From: Saccoglossus kowalevskii
Taxonomy: Eukaryota; Hemichordata; Enteropneusta; Harrimaniidae
NCBI RefSeq assembly: GCF_000003605.2
Contig: NW_003149279.1
Location: 98,856 to 162,855 of the forward strand
Length of the DNA: 64,000 nt
Direction: 5' to 3'
Positions 1 to 15,169 of this stretch are shown one piece after another. The notes under the pieces are model-generated. The model saw nothing but the letters and a program-made list of their open reading frames with translations. It ran no database searches and had not been told where the DNA came from. The position numbers and the translations under genes were made by a program. Each line of letters starts with the position of its first letter. The first letter of the stretch is position 1.

Positions 1-946
1 TTTTAGTGCAAATCCCAGAACTTTCTTTTTAAATCACTGTTGACTCAAAAAGCACATTTTTGTGCATATTTCAAACTACAGTATCCATAACAAAATACTG
101 ACAAAATATTAAAATTCAAATCGAAAATATATAGTTTTGTGGACATCTTGGTTTCCTAATTAACTAATTAAAATACTTGTTAGGTAAAATGCATCTCTAC
201 CTTAAAGAACCTAAAAAACGTGAATATTTATAACCCTCGCTTTCATATTTTACTCTTTTGTTATCATGTTTTCCTTTAATTACCCACATTGGCAATGAGT
301 CTAGACTCGATCTAAGGTTAGGGATTTTTCGAATTTTTACTATTTCATTTAACAGTTATCACAGTGTGTACATTCATTCAGATTGTCATGTATTGCACCT
401 TTCGCTGATATAGCCTTATTCTCATTTCTTTGTACGGCATATTTTGCAGGGCTTTTCTATTGTATTGATTTAAATGTGTAGTTTTGTTTTTACATCGAAG
501 TTTATTTTTAAATCTTTTTAACTTTTATCTTTTTTGCATACGTTATATTTATTTCATTCTATTTTCATTTGTAATCTATCTAGCCCCAAGTATGCCATTC
601 TGAAAGTAGTGAAGCTTTGAAGCTGATTTTTGTGTAACCTCGTGCACTAAATACATAATATACAGCTAAGAATTCACATGCTAACACCGTACATACAACA
701 GACACGTCGTTATGTCTTCGGCGTTTTTACAGAAAGTCTCCATGCAGAGCCTATTTGACCAGAAAGTATCTACCGTTATTTACATGTTTTACAAACGTTC
801 TATGGCTTATTTTTTTTTAATTTTGAGATTCATTTCTTATCGCATGCTTACATTATGTAAATGGTCTGTCTTTATATTAAAAAGGTATAGAACTATATAC
901 ATATAAAGATATGTGTTTTAAGAGCAGCAAATGAAAAAAAATTAAA
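1..946. other. AT-rich non-coding stretch
   Basis: No gene or repeat is recognisable. A 64-codon frame at 712-906 (+) is rich in Phe, Tyr and Leu, as expected from translating AT-rich DNA, and has no domain signature, so it is not called. Confidence 0.5.
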
Positions 947-1192
947 ATGGCCCAATTAGCATCATTGAGAAAATATCTACAAGCCAGTATTGTGATCCCT
1001 GGCGTCAGACGCAGAGACTTTTTCTTAAATCACCACCCTCCGGACTGTGTCATTATGGGAAATCGAGGCAGTTTATTATGCAACATACTGCACAAACACG
1101 TCTGGGGTTTGTTCGACAAAATCGACAAGACAAGTCGACCCATTGGTATTAAAAATATTGTTAAGACCTTCGTTGCAGCAATAAACCATTAA
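947..1192 (+). CDS. Unrecognised 81-codon reading frame
   Basis: This frame opens at a true ATG (947) and runs 81 codons. Its base composition is clearly richer in G and C than the flanks, and its residue mix is balanced (for example the segment GVRRRDFFLNHHPPD), unlike the Phe/Ile/Tyr-rich chance frames nearby. An AATAAA overlaps the last codons, so it could be a terminal exon or a tiny gene. There is no signal peptide, membrane segment or domain I recognise. No neighbouring exon supports it. A chance open frame remains the more likely explanation. Confidence 0.17.
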   Translation: MAQLASLRKYLQASIVIPGVRRRDFFLNHHPPDCVIMGNRGSLLCNILHKHVWGLFDKIDKTSRPIGIKNIVKTFVAAINH

Positions 1193-4100
1193 TACTATTA
1201 AGGTGATTCCAATATGGTTTTTAATATTATTAAAGACATAATATTTCGATAGTAAATTATTAGTTCAGTATTTTACATGCACTTCAGGCTACGTTGCAAT
1301 GAGCTGAAAGTTTACATGTATATCAATTATTAAAGACACGACCTCATCTGCCGCATTTGTTCCCAGTGATTGGACAGTATTTCCATTTACAGTAAACAAT
1401 TGAAAATATCACCAGATGGTAATGTCCATACGTTAGGTTTTGATCAAGTTAAAATACGTTGTTTCTGCGAAACACGATGTTAGGAGGTTTTCTGTACAGC
1501 GTGCGTCAGTAATTTACTGTCAGACACTTTAGAATGCTTTCGAACAATTACTACGTGACGATAGTACATTTCTAATTGTTGCTATAGTTACGAGAATGGA
1601 CAATTTGAAGCACTGCTGTCCATCGGTTTGGCATTCTCATAATATTACGGACAAAAAGCTGAAATTCAACAACACTGAAATAGATGAGACTAATACAAGT
1701 TGAAACGTCCTAGTCGTCGCGATACGCCGTGTTCGATATGGGTTCCATTTTATGTGCATAATATACAATACAATGATTTTACAAGAAATTTGCGACGACT
1801 GTGGCAATTCAATTGACCACAATGCTCAGCAAAGTTAATGAAGTTATTTATTCTGTCAACACAATGTTCGTTGTCGGGATTTCATAACACAGTCCATGAC
1901 ATCGGTAGAATTAAGAATGATACCCAGATTCGTGACTGTTTAGGTAGATTTCACGAACTTGATATTTGCGAATGCCAACAAGTTAGAGAATGCATGTTTG
2001 TCTTTTTATTTAACTGTTGCTCTATACAACCCATTCTTTGTTGCCTTCCATATTCACTCAGTTTTAAGCTGAATGCTGAAATTTGTTCCATTTTTCACAC
2101 GTAATGCGCCGGGTTTTTATTTACACTAGAATTAAGTGCTATATGTTCAAAATTTACCAATTTTAGACCATGAGCAAAACTAGAAAAACACTTTTATGCA
2201 GAGTGCTCATTTTTCACCATACAAATTTAGCACTACATGCAAAAACTAATATAGGTTTTACAGGGCACACAACAACCCATTGTTTCAATTCTTTTACAAA
2301 TGTATTTTTTTATATATATTACAGCAATAACATATCATTTAAGTTTTGTTGGTGATCAGAAAGATGTAATCCTGACATGAATGAATAGTGTTTATCAGGA
2401 TTCATGATAACATAATAAAAATCCACGATGTCGTAATGTCGTAACATTCACGATATCAGATTGCACATACATAATGTCATTGCGAATTCAAACACCCAAG
2501 ATTTTGTAATCAACATCAATGATGGCCACGATGCCATATTGAATATCAACGTAACTCTTGCAGCATTTGTACAAATTATATACAATTATGTTCACAATAA
2601 AAAAAGAAATGATAAATGTACCTTGAACAGACAAATTATATTCGACCTTAATAAATAGGGGCGAAAAATTGATCACAATTTCCTATCTTTAAGACAAGTG
2701 CCACATAGTTATAGATTTCGACATACGTCATTAACTTTTCATGTCTTTTTTTCACAACACGAAATTGTAAATTGTCCAAAAGAATTTCAAAGATGTATAA
2801 CCTGAGGTCTGTGTGAAAAGTAGTTTGGGTATCCACATATATTTTCCGAATAAAATAAAACAATAGTTTGAACATCAGAGATAAATCTGACCATTCTTTG
2901 AATGACAGTCAACTACATAATGAGATGTAGTTCAAGCTACGTCATAATTCACAAGTGACGTCACTAAGCATTACGTAATGCGTTTGACTATCCTTGAAGA
3001 CGTTTGATTCAGACACTCAAGTTAGTAAACAAAAACTAGATTATCGGCACACATGCATTCATAACTTGAAATAACTCATCTACGTGTGATTTGTTTTTCA
3101 ATTATGCCTGTAATCACATTTCCAGACTCCGATTATCCTTACGCACAAATAACAATATCGGTGGTGTGAACTTTCGCTTTAAATTACAAAATCGTTCAGT
3201 CGTTTTTTTTCTTTAAAGAGATTAAATTATTATAAGTCTCGTCTTCCCACGACGACGCGCTACACAGATAACAGGACAATATACTTGATTGGTCAATCAT
3301 GATTGCTGTGAATAAGGCTACCAAAGAGCTAATTACTTGAGAGTGAGTTCTAATATTTATTCGCTGTCTACACAAGCGGAAAAATGATCAAGGTATATCC
3401 ACTACTTAATCATTTGTAGCATCCTGTCAATTGTTGTAATTCATATACTAGTAGCTCATTTAAACAAAGCGAATATCAAATCAGGTAAATAAATAAATCT
3501 CTACTCAGATGGATCAAATTTGAGCATTTAAGTATTATAAGTATTGGGTTAAAATGCCTTTAATTTTTAAAGATATTGTATACTACAATGCTGAAATCAA
3601 TATATTATGCTTGATTATGATAATCTGTTAACCGTAAGCTGTAATCTTCAAAAAAGAAAAAAAGTCAACCACATTATGTCACATTTCCACGTCAATTAGA
3701 GAAAGTATTGCATTTCTTAAAGTGATTAGTTTACGTTATGTCAAAAACAATTTTAAAAATGGAAATTCAAATCTGTCATCGGCTTTCATTATGTCGTGGA
3801 TTATGTTGTATAACGACTGAGATCAAAATAATACATAATTCAACAGCAGCAACAATCGCAATGTAGCGAGAACCGTTTCGAAAAAGTCATTTACAAGGTC
3901 AATGGAAATCGCGTTTCCATGGCAACCGGACCATGACACGTGATTAATTTTGCAGTGGACATGCATCGGCAAATTAGAACTGGGGAGATTAAATTTTGTG
4001 TTACTTTGATGGTTTTGCCGCAAGTCCATGAAAAATAGAGTTCGGAAATAGAAGATTATGTAGGGGCACACTTTAGCTCATATAGCAGTGACCTTAATTT

Positions 4101-4867
4101 ATATTGAAAAAAAATCCTGTAACCTTATAAATAAATACATATTTCAGATTTGATCAAATGTTGTCATACTGGCATATGTAACAAAACAACTTTAGTCATC
4201 AGTGTGATTCCACACGAGTAATGGTAAATTGAAGAACATCTTCATTTTACTGTTAGGTACACACCTGCTTAACTTAAGTAAGTTCAAAATGAATAAAGAC
4301 GGGAATAAGGCATAACGTTAACGCATCTCTAAATCGAATCACATAGTTCCGAGGATGTACGTATCAGAAAACAACGTTTAAGAACGAATTGACGATGTTT
4401 CACCACTGACTATTATTTGTAGATTTGATGAGTTATACTTCAATATCCTGCTTAGAAAATCTGACCAAGTAAAGAAAACATGGGGTTAACCGTGATTGGA
4501 AAAGCATTCGTGAGAGCATCCAAAATCCAATTTATACGGTGTTCCGACAATAGCGTGCTGCGATCACTCAGAGTATCCCGCAGTTCAATGCTCTAAGTAA
4601 TACAGTGATAGAACAATTATTATCCCTTTTTCGTACGTCTGTAAAGGCCATATTGTATTACACTTTATTATTATACCTGTAATTATTTGTAACCTCATTC
4701 CTAATTGTCAGGGTCGTTGTATTTGCACGGTATCCAGAGATAAGAAGACAGGGCGCCAAGATGAGTTACAGCACGTCTCACATGTCTAATATACACATGT
4801 TGTTAGTGTAGCTAATGACATGTGTGATTACTGCGTACATATGTCATTAGTATATATAATTGTGTTA
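1193..4867. other. AT-rich non-coding stretch
   Basis: No gene is supported. Short frames on both strands are low-complexity translations. A CRE-like octamer TGACGTCA lies near 2957. A small imperfect stem pairs AATCCTGA near 2370 with TCAGGATT near 2396. Nothing else stands out. Confidence 0.5.
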
Positions 4868-4969
<102 letters not shown>

Positions 4970-5845
4970 ATAGTACTTTCACTACAACAGCGCCGTATCT
5001 GTTTACAGTCTATTGTGGTAACGAGTTTATGTAATATTCTAGTTTACTTATATAGTTTACCATAATAATACGATGATTACTGAGTTTACGCGTCAATTTT
5101 ACGCCAATTATAGTTATTGCTAGTTTATTTTAGTATACCTACACATGTGTTTGTTTTTATGCTAATTGTAAACCGGTCACACATGTATTCATATGGAGTG
5201 TATATTATTTGTTGCATTCTTATGCTAAGTGTAATTGCTACATATTTTGTAAACGGACATGGTCTTAACTGGCGTATTTTGTAAAGCGCCATTGTGATTC
5301 AGACCTTGAGCAGGTTTAGTCGAGGTGCAACATTTGAAGTTGACGAAGAGTTATACTTCTTCCTCTAATAATGTACAAATTGGACAAGTAAGGGTTTCGA
5401 ATCCACAAAACCCACCGCAGCAGGTAGAGAGTGTAATGACTGACCTATTGGATTTCCGATGGAGGTTTTGAAAAAATCGAGTATTAGAAAGATCATGCGT
5501 ATGTCAAATGTTATGTATTGAATTATTCATGAACAAATGACAAATCGTACAATACATTTTTTGCATTTTTTGTAAATTAACTTATGTTCACCTCTGCGCA
5601 TTTTTCAATGCAATTGATTGCTGATGTTGTCAATAGTTTCTTTCGTGATGTAAGTCATTGAATCTCGTTGTCGTGTGTTTACAACCTTCGGTCTCGTACG
5701 TTCGTACGTTGACAAAAACTACACTAGTAAACACACTCAGACTGCGATTAACTTTACTAATAATAACGTCTATAGTTTACTACAATAATTATGATAATAC
5801 CGAGTTTACGCCTATAGTTTACTGTGATAATACTGAGTTGATTTC

Positions 5846-5847
<2 letters not shown>

Positions 5848-5933
<86 letters not shown>

Positions 5934-5934
5934 G
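5848..5934. repeat. (TAA)n microsatellite inside the minisatellite
   Basis: About 29 copies of the trinucleotide, beginning directly after the unit end ttgatttctataa. The same unit end recurs at 5971-5980 beside a shorter tract, showing independent expansion at the same place in the unit. Confidence 0.97.
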
Positions 5935-5988
5935 TTTATTCCTATAGTTTACTGTGATAATACTGAGTTGATTTCTATAATGATTACC

Positions 5989-6015
5989 AATAATAATAAT
6001 AATAATAATAATAAT
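5989..6015. repeat. (TAA)n microsatellite, short
   Basis: Nine copies of the trinucleotide, in the same relative position in the minisatellite unit as the longer tract ending at 5934. Confidence 0.95.
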
Positions 6016-6215
6016 ACTGAGTTTATTCCTATAGTTTACTGTGATAATACTGAGTTTATTCCTATAGTTTACTGTGATAATAACGAATTTTCGCCTAGCA
6101 TTTACTGTGATAAATACGACAATACTGAATTTAATTCATGTGTTTACTATGATTATACTACGCCGAGGGTATACTATAATTCTGCGGCGTTTACGCCTAG
6201 TTTACTGTGATAACA

Positions 6216-9200
6216 CCAGTTATCTGTATCATTACTCCTAGTAATAAAAAAAAACTATTCATACTACAGTTTGAAACGTGACACGTTTTATGAGATCTGA
6301 CTGCCCATATGCGCTGCTAGTGTAAATCCGGCACAGATATAATTGAAAAGTAGACTATATGACTATAAATTCCGAATGATGTCTTCAAATGCGATATTTC
6401 CAACACATTGTCAGATTTTAACGAGAATTTCATTATCCCGTAAAAGCTAAGTAGACAATCCACGAGACGTCTTGAAATTCCAATAACCATTGATTCACCT
6501 TTTATTATGAGCAACCGTTTTTTTAGGAAACATATCCATTAGCAATGCTCTAGAAACAACCGTGTACGTGCCCGTATATTTGCAGCGATTTTATGTACTC
6601 CACACGAAAAAAAAGTATCTAGAAGACACAGATAACTTACATCGTATTCCTTTTAGTGTCAATGTTGTTCGGAAATATATATATTGTATTAACTCTTTCA
6701 TGTTGCGTAGAGCCTTACTGGGATTATATTGACTTCGTATGACATTGTTTTATTGAACTGCACAGATTATTCAGCTCAATCAATATGAAGCAGAATAAAC
6801 TAATTTCTTAAATAAATACGCTAGAAATTCAATAAAGTTGGCAGCATTTGCTCAATTTTCATTAGTACATCTTTCCGGACATTTTTCGTTGAAAGGAAAT
6901 GAGTTTATGATAATTGTGTTGTCACTCAAGTCAATAGTCTATGGTTGAACATAGAATCTTGTACGGCTTTCTCCTTATGTAATTCACTCAGTTTGAAATT
7001 AACTTTAGTAGCAATTTCACATCATTAGCATATATACCACATGTATAATAGAAGATATATTCCCATTATCCGGTGATCCCTGACCCCAAAATTGTTGCTT
7101 CCTAATGGCATACACCTACAAAAACGACTGCAAAAACTAATAATACACCCATCGATGCTAACGAAACAACTGTTGTATGATGAAATTAAATCATGGATGC
7201 GAATAAAATATATAATGTAGAAAAAGTATTATACCCGTGTAATAGAAAAGCTAAACAAGTAAATATTGCACACATTCATAAAACTGGTTGACGTGACACT
7301 ATTTCGAATGCAAACCAGTGTCTCCCATCTTACAATTATTGGAAGTGTGTTTATAAACTGATCTATATAGAAGTCTCATTAGAACACAGAATACATTGAC
7401 ATACGCAAGCCAAATCTATGGTGTACCATTTGTTATTTGTCACTGTAAACATAGCCTATTTAAGCGTAAACACCGCTTTGTCAATGACATTCTTGTTTTC
7501 GGAATCAACTTGGCAATGACTATTGCCTCCACAGGTATTGTGGACATTAAACAATGTTCATTGTCATCTTAGCAGAATTGGTAGTTAAAACAAATGATTA
7601 ATCCCACATCGCGGCAGTTCTGTGTGACATAGCAGCGTAATACTGTTCTTTGTCGCAGAAACTTGGTGCGGGTGTGAAATAATTGATAAGGTAGGGTAAA
7701 CGTCACAATATTCACGTTAAACGTCATCATTCCATGCGTGTCTAAACAGTACGCGGAAAAAACAAACCTTTCTGTGGTACCGTGTTTATTTCGGCGTTGC
7801 GAGAACTTCAGTATAGATAATAATTACTGGAAGGATGCAATGATGCCGGCTTGCAATTATATCGAGGGAAAAGTTATTTTAAAAAGACATCCATATATTC
7901 CTCAGCGATCGTAACTACATTTGTGCGTCTACTGGTGTCTTTCATTATTAGCATATAGACTACGATATGCTATGATACCAATTAAGAGTTCTTTGTCATT
8001 TATTCATGGCTGACTCGTATTTCAATATTTTCCCAATATGTTGGTGGTTTTCACAATTTATTTCTTGAAATTGATGGGATAAAAGTAATCTGAATATATT
8101 CTGGTTGTTTCAGATGTTATCTAAATCACATGTGTGATATAAATCCACGTGTACCAATTCCCTTAACCCCATCTTCTCAGTGCACACAATGTTGGTTTAC
8201 GATCCTCAGTGACGATTGTATAATTCGAAATTAGTTATCATGTGACTTACGTATTCCCGACACCTGAAAAATAGTTATATATCACTACCACAATAGGGTA
8301 AACTAACGGTAATCGGCGAAATTTGATGCAAATGAAATCAGGGCGCCCTAGGCCGTCTTGAATATGCATCCCCAAACTTCAATTACTGTGTAAGAGTCAG
8401 CGTATCAAAGCTGCACAGATGGGATAAAAAAGATCAAATTCATTAATAGGATAGTATTCCCTATGATATTCCCTTTGTTCTGAACCTAGACGAGGAAAGA
8501 GTTCAATAAATATGATATTGTAAGAGATATCATTTATTCATTAAATTAAATGATATAAGATAGTATTTCATAAATCTGAATAGTTAATATATAATATTTT
8601 ACAAATCGCCGGGGAACGTACATATTTGTCATGCGTAAAAAAAAGGCAAAGCAGAGATGAACAATGGTATCTGAAGAAACAACACGCGTGTTTTCGAAAA
8701 TGGTGGATTCAAGTACTAATAGAAAACACAACTTAGCCCTAGTGTGCGGTAATTTTGTGAGGAGGATATGTTCGATCTGCTCAAAAGTTAGGGTGCAAAA
8801 GCTAATATGAAGTCTTTAATATTGAACATCAAATTGGCGAATCTGATTGTTTAATATGGCTACAGGTTTAGTAGACAACATAAGGCAACAATTTCATTTA
8901 TTTAACGTTAGAGCTGCGTACATATTCAATTGAATCAATTCGTCACGGTGTTGTAATTATTGTGTATTAACAGGAGTTTGAGGTGTAGCACAAACTTTAA
9001 AACCATGCACTTAATATCTACAACTGGTATAAATGTTTATCGTTCAATATACATATACGGATCATTATGCAGATGTCAGGGATAATAGTCGTATTCAAGT
9101 TCATATTGAAATATTCGTCAACATTTGTTAACAATGATGTGAATATGATTTTGTCAACACTGTGGCACTGTGTTGTATTCGAATAGTCAAAATCGTTGTA

Positions 9201-12200
9201 TTTTGGAGAATTGAATAAGTCGCATTACGATCGTGGAATTCAAATTTATGTCATAATCTTTTGAGATATTAGTATAAGAAATACTTATCAGTTTATAAAT
9301 AACTAGCTTTTGAGTTTTTTTAATCGATTATAAAATATTCCAAAAAATCATGGTTTATAATCATGGTATAAAAATGTTCAAATTATTCACAGTATCAGAT
9401 GAGACAAATGCACACAAACACAGACTCCATTGACGTAAATACTTAATCAATAGTTCGGATAATGTTTTCAATGGCTTTGATATCCCGATACATACATTTA
9501 ACGAGCAATTTGTCCTATTAAAAGTTTAAACTTTGTATTGTATATCTGGAGAATGCACGAGTCGGAGGGTAGTTGAAAGCTATAATTGACACAATAATGT
9601 GCGCATATTCTTTTGCATCTAGGGATTACGGTTTTTACATGGATAATATGATGTCGATAACACTACTATTTGTTTCTTTATTTTCTCTGGATCTCAAACA
9701 TTTCTCATATCAAACCGCATAATAAATGACACAATTTAGTATGTTAATGATTGAATATTGAAATGAATTACACGAGTAAACAAATTAGCATAGTTATATG
9801 GTTCGATGCGCTGGGTATGAGTGTGTTTACATGCGTGTTTTGTATATAAAATCAACTACGAATAATAAGAAAAGTACTTCGAGTATTCACACATCAATAA
9901 GGAAGAATACAACAATTACTATAAGTTAAATTATTTATAGTACTAATGTAGTACAATGTGTTTGGGATAAAACATAACTTAGACATATACACATGTGATA
10001 TCGTAATTAGTCAAGTTTTAAATTCAACAATTATATGTATATAATAATCAATTAAATATGGAACATTTGTAAAATATTACTAGCGTTTGTATTCATTCAA
10101 AGATCTTACCGAACAAACAGAATTTATGTAGTTCAAGGCGTCATGGAAATACAATGTGTACACCGTACGCAGACGATAACAAGCTCAACTGCGTTATACC
10201 TCCCTGTGGCGTGTCAGTAATTTGTTGTGAATTACAAAGAAGTCTTTAGTCACAGTCTTACCAAGGCCCTTGCGAACACCAGTTATACATACGCATGTCG
10301 CTAATTTAGTTTTTGTTTTCTTAAATGTTTGTCCGAATCGAACGTCTTCATAAATAATTACATTACGTTAAACTTCGTTTAAAACAAGATATTGACAAAA
10401 TTGGATTTGAATAAAAACATAGACATTAAGGTTATAGAATGCTTATTATGCTTTTATGTTTTTATATTTTAATTACTTTTAAACGCATGCGTGTCGCCAG
10501 TTTGTTCGGGCAATTGTAAACTAAGTTATGCATGTACTCTTTAATGCTTTAGTCGGATTAAATATCAAACTATATACATGCAAGATTCCGTAAAAAAATA
10601 GTAGTTGCTCATTCTTGTTTTCTTCACACTACTTCGTAACACACGTTCAAATATTGTCAACATCTAGTGCAACCAAATGAATGACATTAGCAATTCTGTT
10701 CAACTGTCTGTATGAATTATTTAGCAAGAAGTTAATGGTCGCCCATTGCAAATAACCTAATTTATTCTCTGCTGATTAGAGTTGATCTGTGATCTTATTC
10801 TGGTCTTTGCTTTGAGCGCGTTGAACTGCACTCGAATGGAATGTCAGTAGACATGTAACCTTTCTTTGCTGCCATGAACATTACAATGAAAAGAAGAAGA
10901 ACCACACTAAAGTTGTGAACAACTGAAATTTGACTCCGAGGAACTAATACAATTATATTTAATAGGCATTTGTGTTTTTTTTAAGTAGCCTATTTTGTTT
11001 TGTGTATGTAGTTTAAAAGCTTTTCAGTTCAATAAATATGGGTGAATAAGTTCATTATCACTGCTATGGCTTTCTAAATTCAATTTTGAAAGACAATAAT
11101 TAACAAGGCTATAAAGTAGTTTCAAATTAAGTATTTTCATATTTGTCATGTTAATATAATTCAGAAAAAATAAAACAATCCTCGACTAAATATAATAGTA
11201 CGATCGAAGAAGAACCGTATGTTGGTGATAAACACGAATGTAGCCTCGCGTTAAAACCAGTGACTTCACGCTATGTGCATTTTTATTAAAACAGGACTGT
11301 ATATTTTCGTATAATATGATTTATGGTTATATCCTTCTGTATACTTCACCATACATACGTATGCAGTATTAAAATGGAAACAATCTGTGTTGTAGGTGCT
11401 TTAATCGTGATTCGATATAAATTTTCCATGTCAAATTTTGGGATATTGTAATTTATTTGAGGTTGATGAATGAATTGTAGTATTATATTGTATATAAAGC
11501 TAATGTGGTAAACTAGTGCTATTACTGGGTTATGATGAGGTCACGCATACATATTAATTACATGAAATATACACCCGCTACACACAATTTCTTTAAAGAA
11601 ATATGTAATATACTGACAAATTTATCTTTGAAAAGGCATCTTTTATCGCTTTATTGTGCAACTAACAATGTAGTCGGCGTGGGATCGACACATTTATGAT
11701 AAATACTTCTTTTCCGACTATGTGAAATTCCTTCATTTTTATTTAGAAAATGCTGATTTTGGCAAGTAAAATCTAGTTTATCAAAGTTATTGTTTATACA
11801 TGAGGTGTTGAACATACTGCATAGTTTGTAATGCTATTCACCTCTTGTCAGTCATAATTCAAAACAATTAAAAGGCAAAGATAGAATAGCAATTATTTTG
11901 CTGTACTATTCTTCTGTAATCGGTAATTATGAAATGCGTACATAATATACATTACTTTATGAATTATTCTTCATGTATTTTTGAATTTACTTGTCAAAAT
12001 CAGTTGTTTTCAGGGTTTTCTCCTAAACGAAATATTTCACACTGTCGAAAATGGAAAGTCTTCATCGTAGTGTTGATAATTTATGTCGCTTAAACACACA
12101 CATACATATTTATTTTGTTTTTTAAACAAATACACATCGATATGAATCAATGTAGAACTTTACTGAAACATCAGCCAAATAAATCATTTCATTAATGCGA

Positions 12201-14233
12201 GTCGGTATTCCTGAAAAGAAATAAATCATCACACCAATATAACCAAACATGCTTCATCGTTCCGTAGAATAGGTTGAATAATTGGATGAGACATGTTGAT
12301 ACTTTCAATCTAGAGTAAGCAGGAAACGAAGCCAACCACGTTTTAACGCTTTGAGTGTATACAAAGGCCACTCGGGCTTCCTTCTATACGTATGTCATTA
12401 TTGTCCATCTCACTCAGTGATTGGAGCGCTTTTATTTATTACTCGATTGATTAAAAAACATTTCTATATAGACTGATTAATATTATTGTCGAAAAACTGC
12501 TCTACTTTTGAAATCAAATATGTTCATGCTTGTTACGTCGTACCAGTGATTCTAAACTACCTCAACATGACAGATCAAAAGATTACGCAAAGTCCAATTT
12601 GGAGATTATAGCATGTAGAGTCACCACTATCAGAACAGTGTAGTTGAAGAATATGGCAGGAAACGGTAAAACGAGATAGCATTGGCAGCGCGGCGTGTTG
12701 CAGAATTAATAATGACGATCAAAATCAGTAATTATATATCCCGACGCACAAATCATATAGTCAATTTGCATGATAGATATGTTGTTGTTCCCGCAAACGA
12801 ATGTTCCAAAAATATATGGTGTATACATAAGCGATTTTTTTAAATATCAACAATTAATTACAACGTAACAAAAAACAAAAACAATCACAACAAGTTACAA
12901 TCGATTGTGCTCTGATACCGAGAACATGACGTAATTGCATAATGTTATTGTCTGTCAAGACTTATTTAACACATCTCATCACATATGCTGTTTTTCCAAA
13001 AGGAATATAGGTAGGTGGATTTTGTATTTTTTAGTGTGGCACATGAGTATCAATATCATTGCGTTCAAAGAGATGTTTGTTATGGGTTATCATGAATTGA
13101 AGATGTATAGCGAATACATCACACAATGCCTCGGGTATATATATATATAGTTTTATACATAAATAATAACATGTGATAATCTTTTTATCCCGTGACTAAC
13201 TTTGAGTACCAAACAAACAGCCAAATCGCTTACGTATCATATGCTAATTTATGCTAATAAGAAATTACGTCTAAGCGTGTCGGTAGACGCGCAAATTCCG
13301 TCACGGCCGCAGATTTCTATGATAATCGACAGAAATATCAGCCTTGTAACGATATATATTTTAAAATGATTTTTCTGTGTATGTCATGGCTTCATTCGAG
13401 TTGAGCACTTTTTAAAGTTTTCTAATTAATTGAAACAAATCGTTTTTCTCTGTCATTTGTGTCAGACAACAAACTTAAATGAATGCTTATTTAATATATA
13501 TATATATATACAATGATGAAGTGGCACTGCTTTTTATATATAAACCATCGTGAAATTATCGATTAAATTTTAGTGATTTAATTTTCGAATTTACCTAACA
13601 CTTTTACTCCATTACAGTGTGTTGAGTAAATATTACCGAGATCCTCAGTTGTTAAATGTAATGTAGTACACATGCCCCGTTTTTGAGCAACATAATCATC
13701 TTTTAAATCAGACATTTACCAGAGAATGATTTTTTTTTCTCCAAATGACAATTATTATAACTTTGTTATTCATTATTTATATGTTGAATTGTATTATCCA
13801 TACAATAAGTCGGATACCCGCATGTGATGCACCTGCACCATTAAATATACACTACTTCTTGTCAAATGAATTGAAAGTTGAAGTAGATATTCTCGATCAT
13901 TGGCAATTATTCAATATAACCAGATGTTCCGGGTGATTTTCTTTCATCATAAGTTTATAAATAGGTAGTGGAAAGTACTTTAATTATTTTACAAATGGTG
14001 GCTCGTCTTGAAACTTCACGGTACACGCATATAAATGTTCTGAACACATCACAATGAGACATTACGTGAACTACTGCATACAAATTCTGAATAAAACGTT
14101 TTTCATGATTTTGATTCAATTTAAAATGCTTTAAAATTAATTTTAAAATTAACACCAATATAGAATAGTTGAAGAACAGTGGTGGCATTTACTTACTACG
14201 TTTATAATTATTATTCAGGCGATATATCTGTAA
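6216..14233. other. Long AT-rich stretch without recognised genes
   Basis: About 8 kb with no coding segment, RNA gene or repeat family I can support. It is uniformly AT-rich with scattered short homopolymers and an AT dinucleotide run near 13495-13510. The few frames of 60-77 codons lack any domain signature. Such a desert could be intronic or intergenic. Confidence 0.5.
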
Positions 14234-14524
14234 CTAATCCACAGTTGAAACGCGGCATTCCATGGGCATTACCTTTATTTCTGATAAGTGATAAATGTAT
14301 GAGATGCCCATAAAATAATAATGGAACCTGTATTTCCATGTCGTATACCAATCAATAGCCTCGTATAAAGACGATAACACACCGACAATTTCACGCCGTG
14401 TATCAGATAACATATGTATTATAAATGCGTTAGGTGCATGTGGCAGATTAATACCGAGATTCACTGAAAATATCAATATATAAGGGTTAATCTGCCGTAT
14501 CTGGACAATCCAGTTGCCATGCAC
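14234..14524 (-). CDS. Possible exon, unrecognised product
   Basis: A 96-codon open frame on the minus strand with no ATG at its start (the first codon is GTG), so it would be an internal or partial exon. A plausible donor (AAAG then GTAATG) lies inside its 3' part, which would end the exon after residues LSEIK. The residue mix (DTRREIVGVLSSLYEAIDWY) is more protein-like than neighbouring frames, but there is no family match and no partner exon. Chance remains likely. Confidence 0.18.
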   Translation of the reverse strand: MHGNWIVQIRQINPYILIFSVNLGINLPHAPNAFIIHMLSDTRREIVGVLSSLYEAIDWYTTWKYRFHYYFMGISYIYHLSEIKVMPMECRVSTVD

Positions 14525-15169
14525 ACGACACGTTTTCCTTTATTCCATTGCTATGGTGATGAAAATGTATATAATAGTAATGACCACCAACCAACTATTT
14601 AGTAATGTTATTAGCAAAGGAGTGCCGCTGGTATACATGATACAGTTAATAACCATATATGGACGAATTTAATGCAGAGAAACCATATGCGATTTGCTAC
14701 ATCGCTTAATAATTTACGTGAACTGTTTATTAATATTTAATAACCATGATAATAAAAGCTATATGTATGAGACATAACGGTTTAATGTTTATTCAAAGTC
14801 AATTTCCAGAATGAGATAGACAGCAATTGCAGATAAATTAATAACATTTAAAAGGGGCGAATCAAATGAGACTCATAAAATCGCCTCTGTGGGGGGAAGC
14901 ATAACGTCGCATATTTAAGTGGAAATATTTAATCTGGTCGAGTTTTCCACCGGCTAGACCAAGTCAATTGCGATTTCAGTATTGCAAATTTTAATCAGTA
15001 TTCTTCCTGTGTTTCTTTGAAGTATATATGCTACGGATATTTGATTTTCCGAGCCAGGTCACGTTATATAAATTCTATATGTGTAGTGAAGATATGAACA
15101 TTATTTTGTGTTCTGCAATAAAAATAACCAGGTCATTACATTAAAAAATAAGCAGCACGAGATTTGAAC
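14525..15169. other. Non-coding stretch
   Basis: No gene seen. At its right end a minus-strand segment (about 15140-15168) reads like a tRNA T-arm (AGTTCAAATC) followed by a run of T, which could be a decayed SINE end; the match is weak. Confidence 0.4.

Larger units (their letters stand above)
5760..6215. repeat. Degenerate minisatellite, unit about 33 bp
   Basis: A word close to tagtttactgtgataatac followed by tgagtttattcc recurs about every 33 bp (copies near 5772, 5815, 5951, 6032, 6065, 6097 and 6198). Two (TAA)n expansions sit inside it. Later units are more diverged. The open frames across it simply translate the repeats. Confidence 0.9.

Noticed and set aside
5290-5430. tRNA or SINE suggested by tagtcgaggtg (A-box-like) and gtttcgaatcc (B-box-like)
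   Set aside because: The boxes are about 75 bp apart and neither the acceptor nor the anticodon stem pairs.
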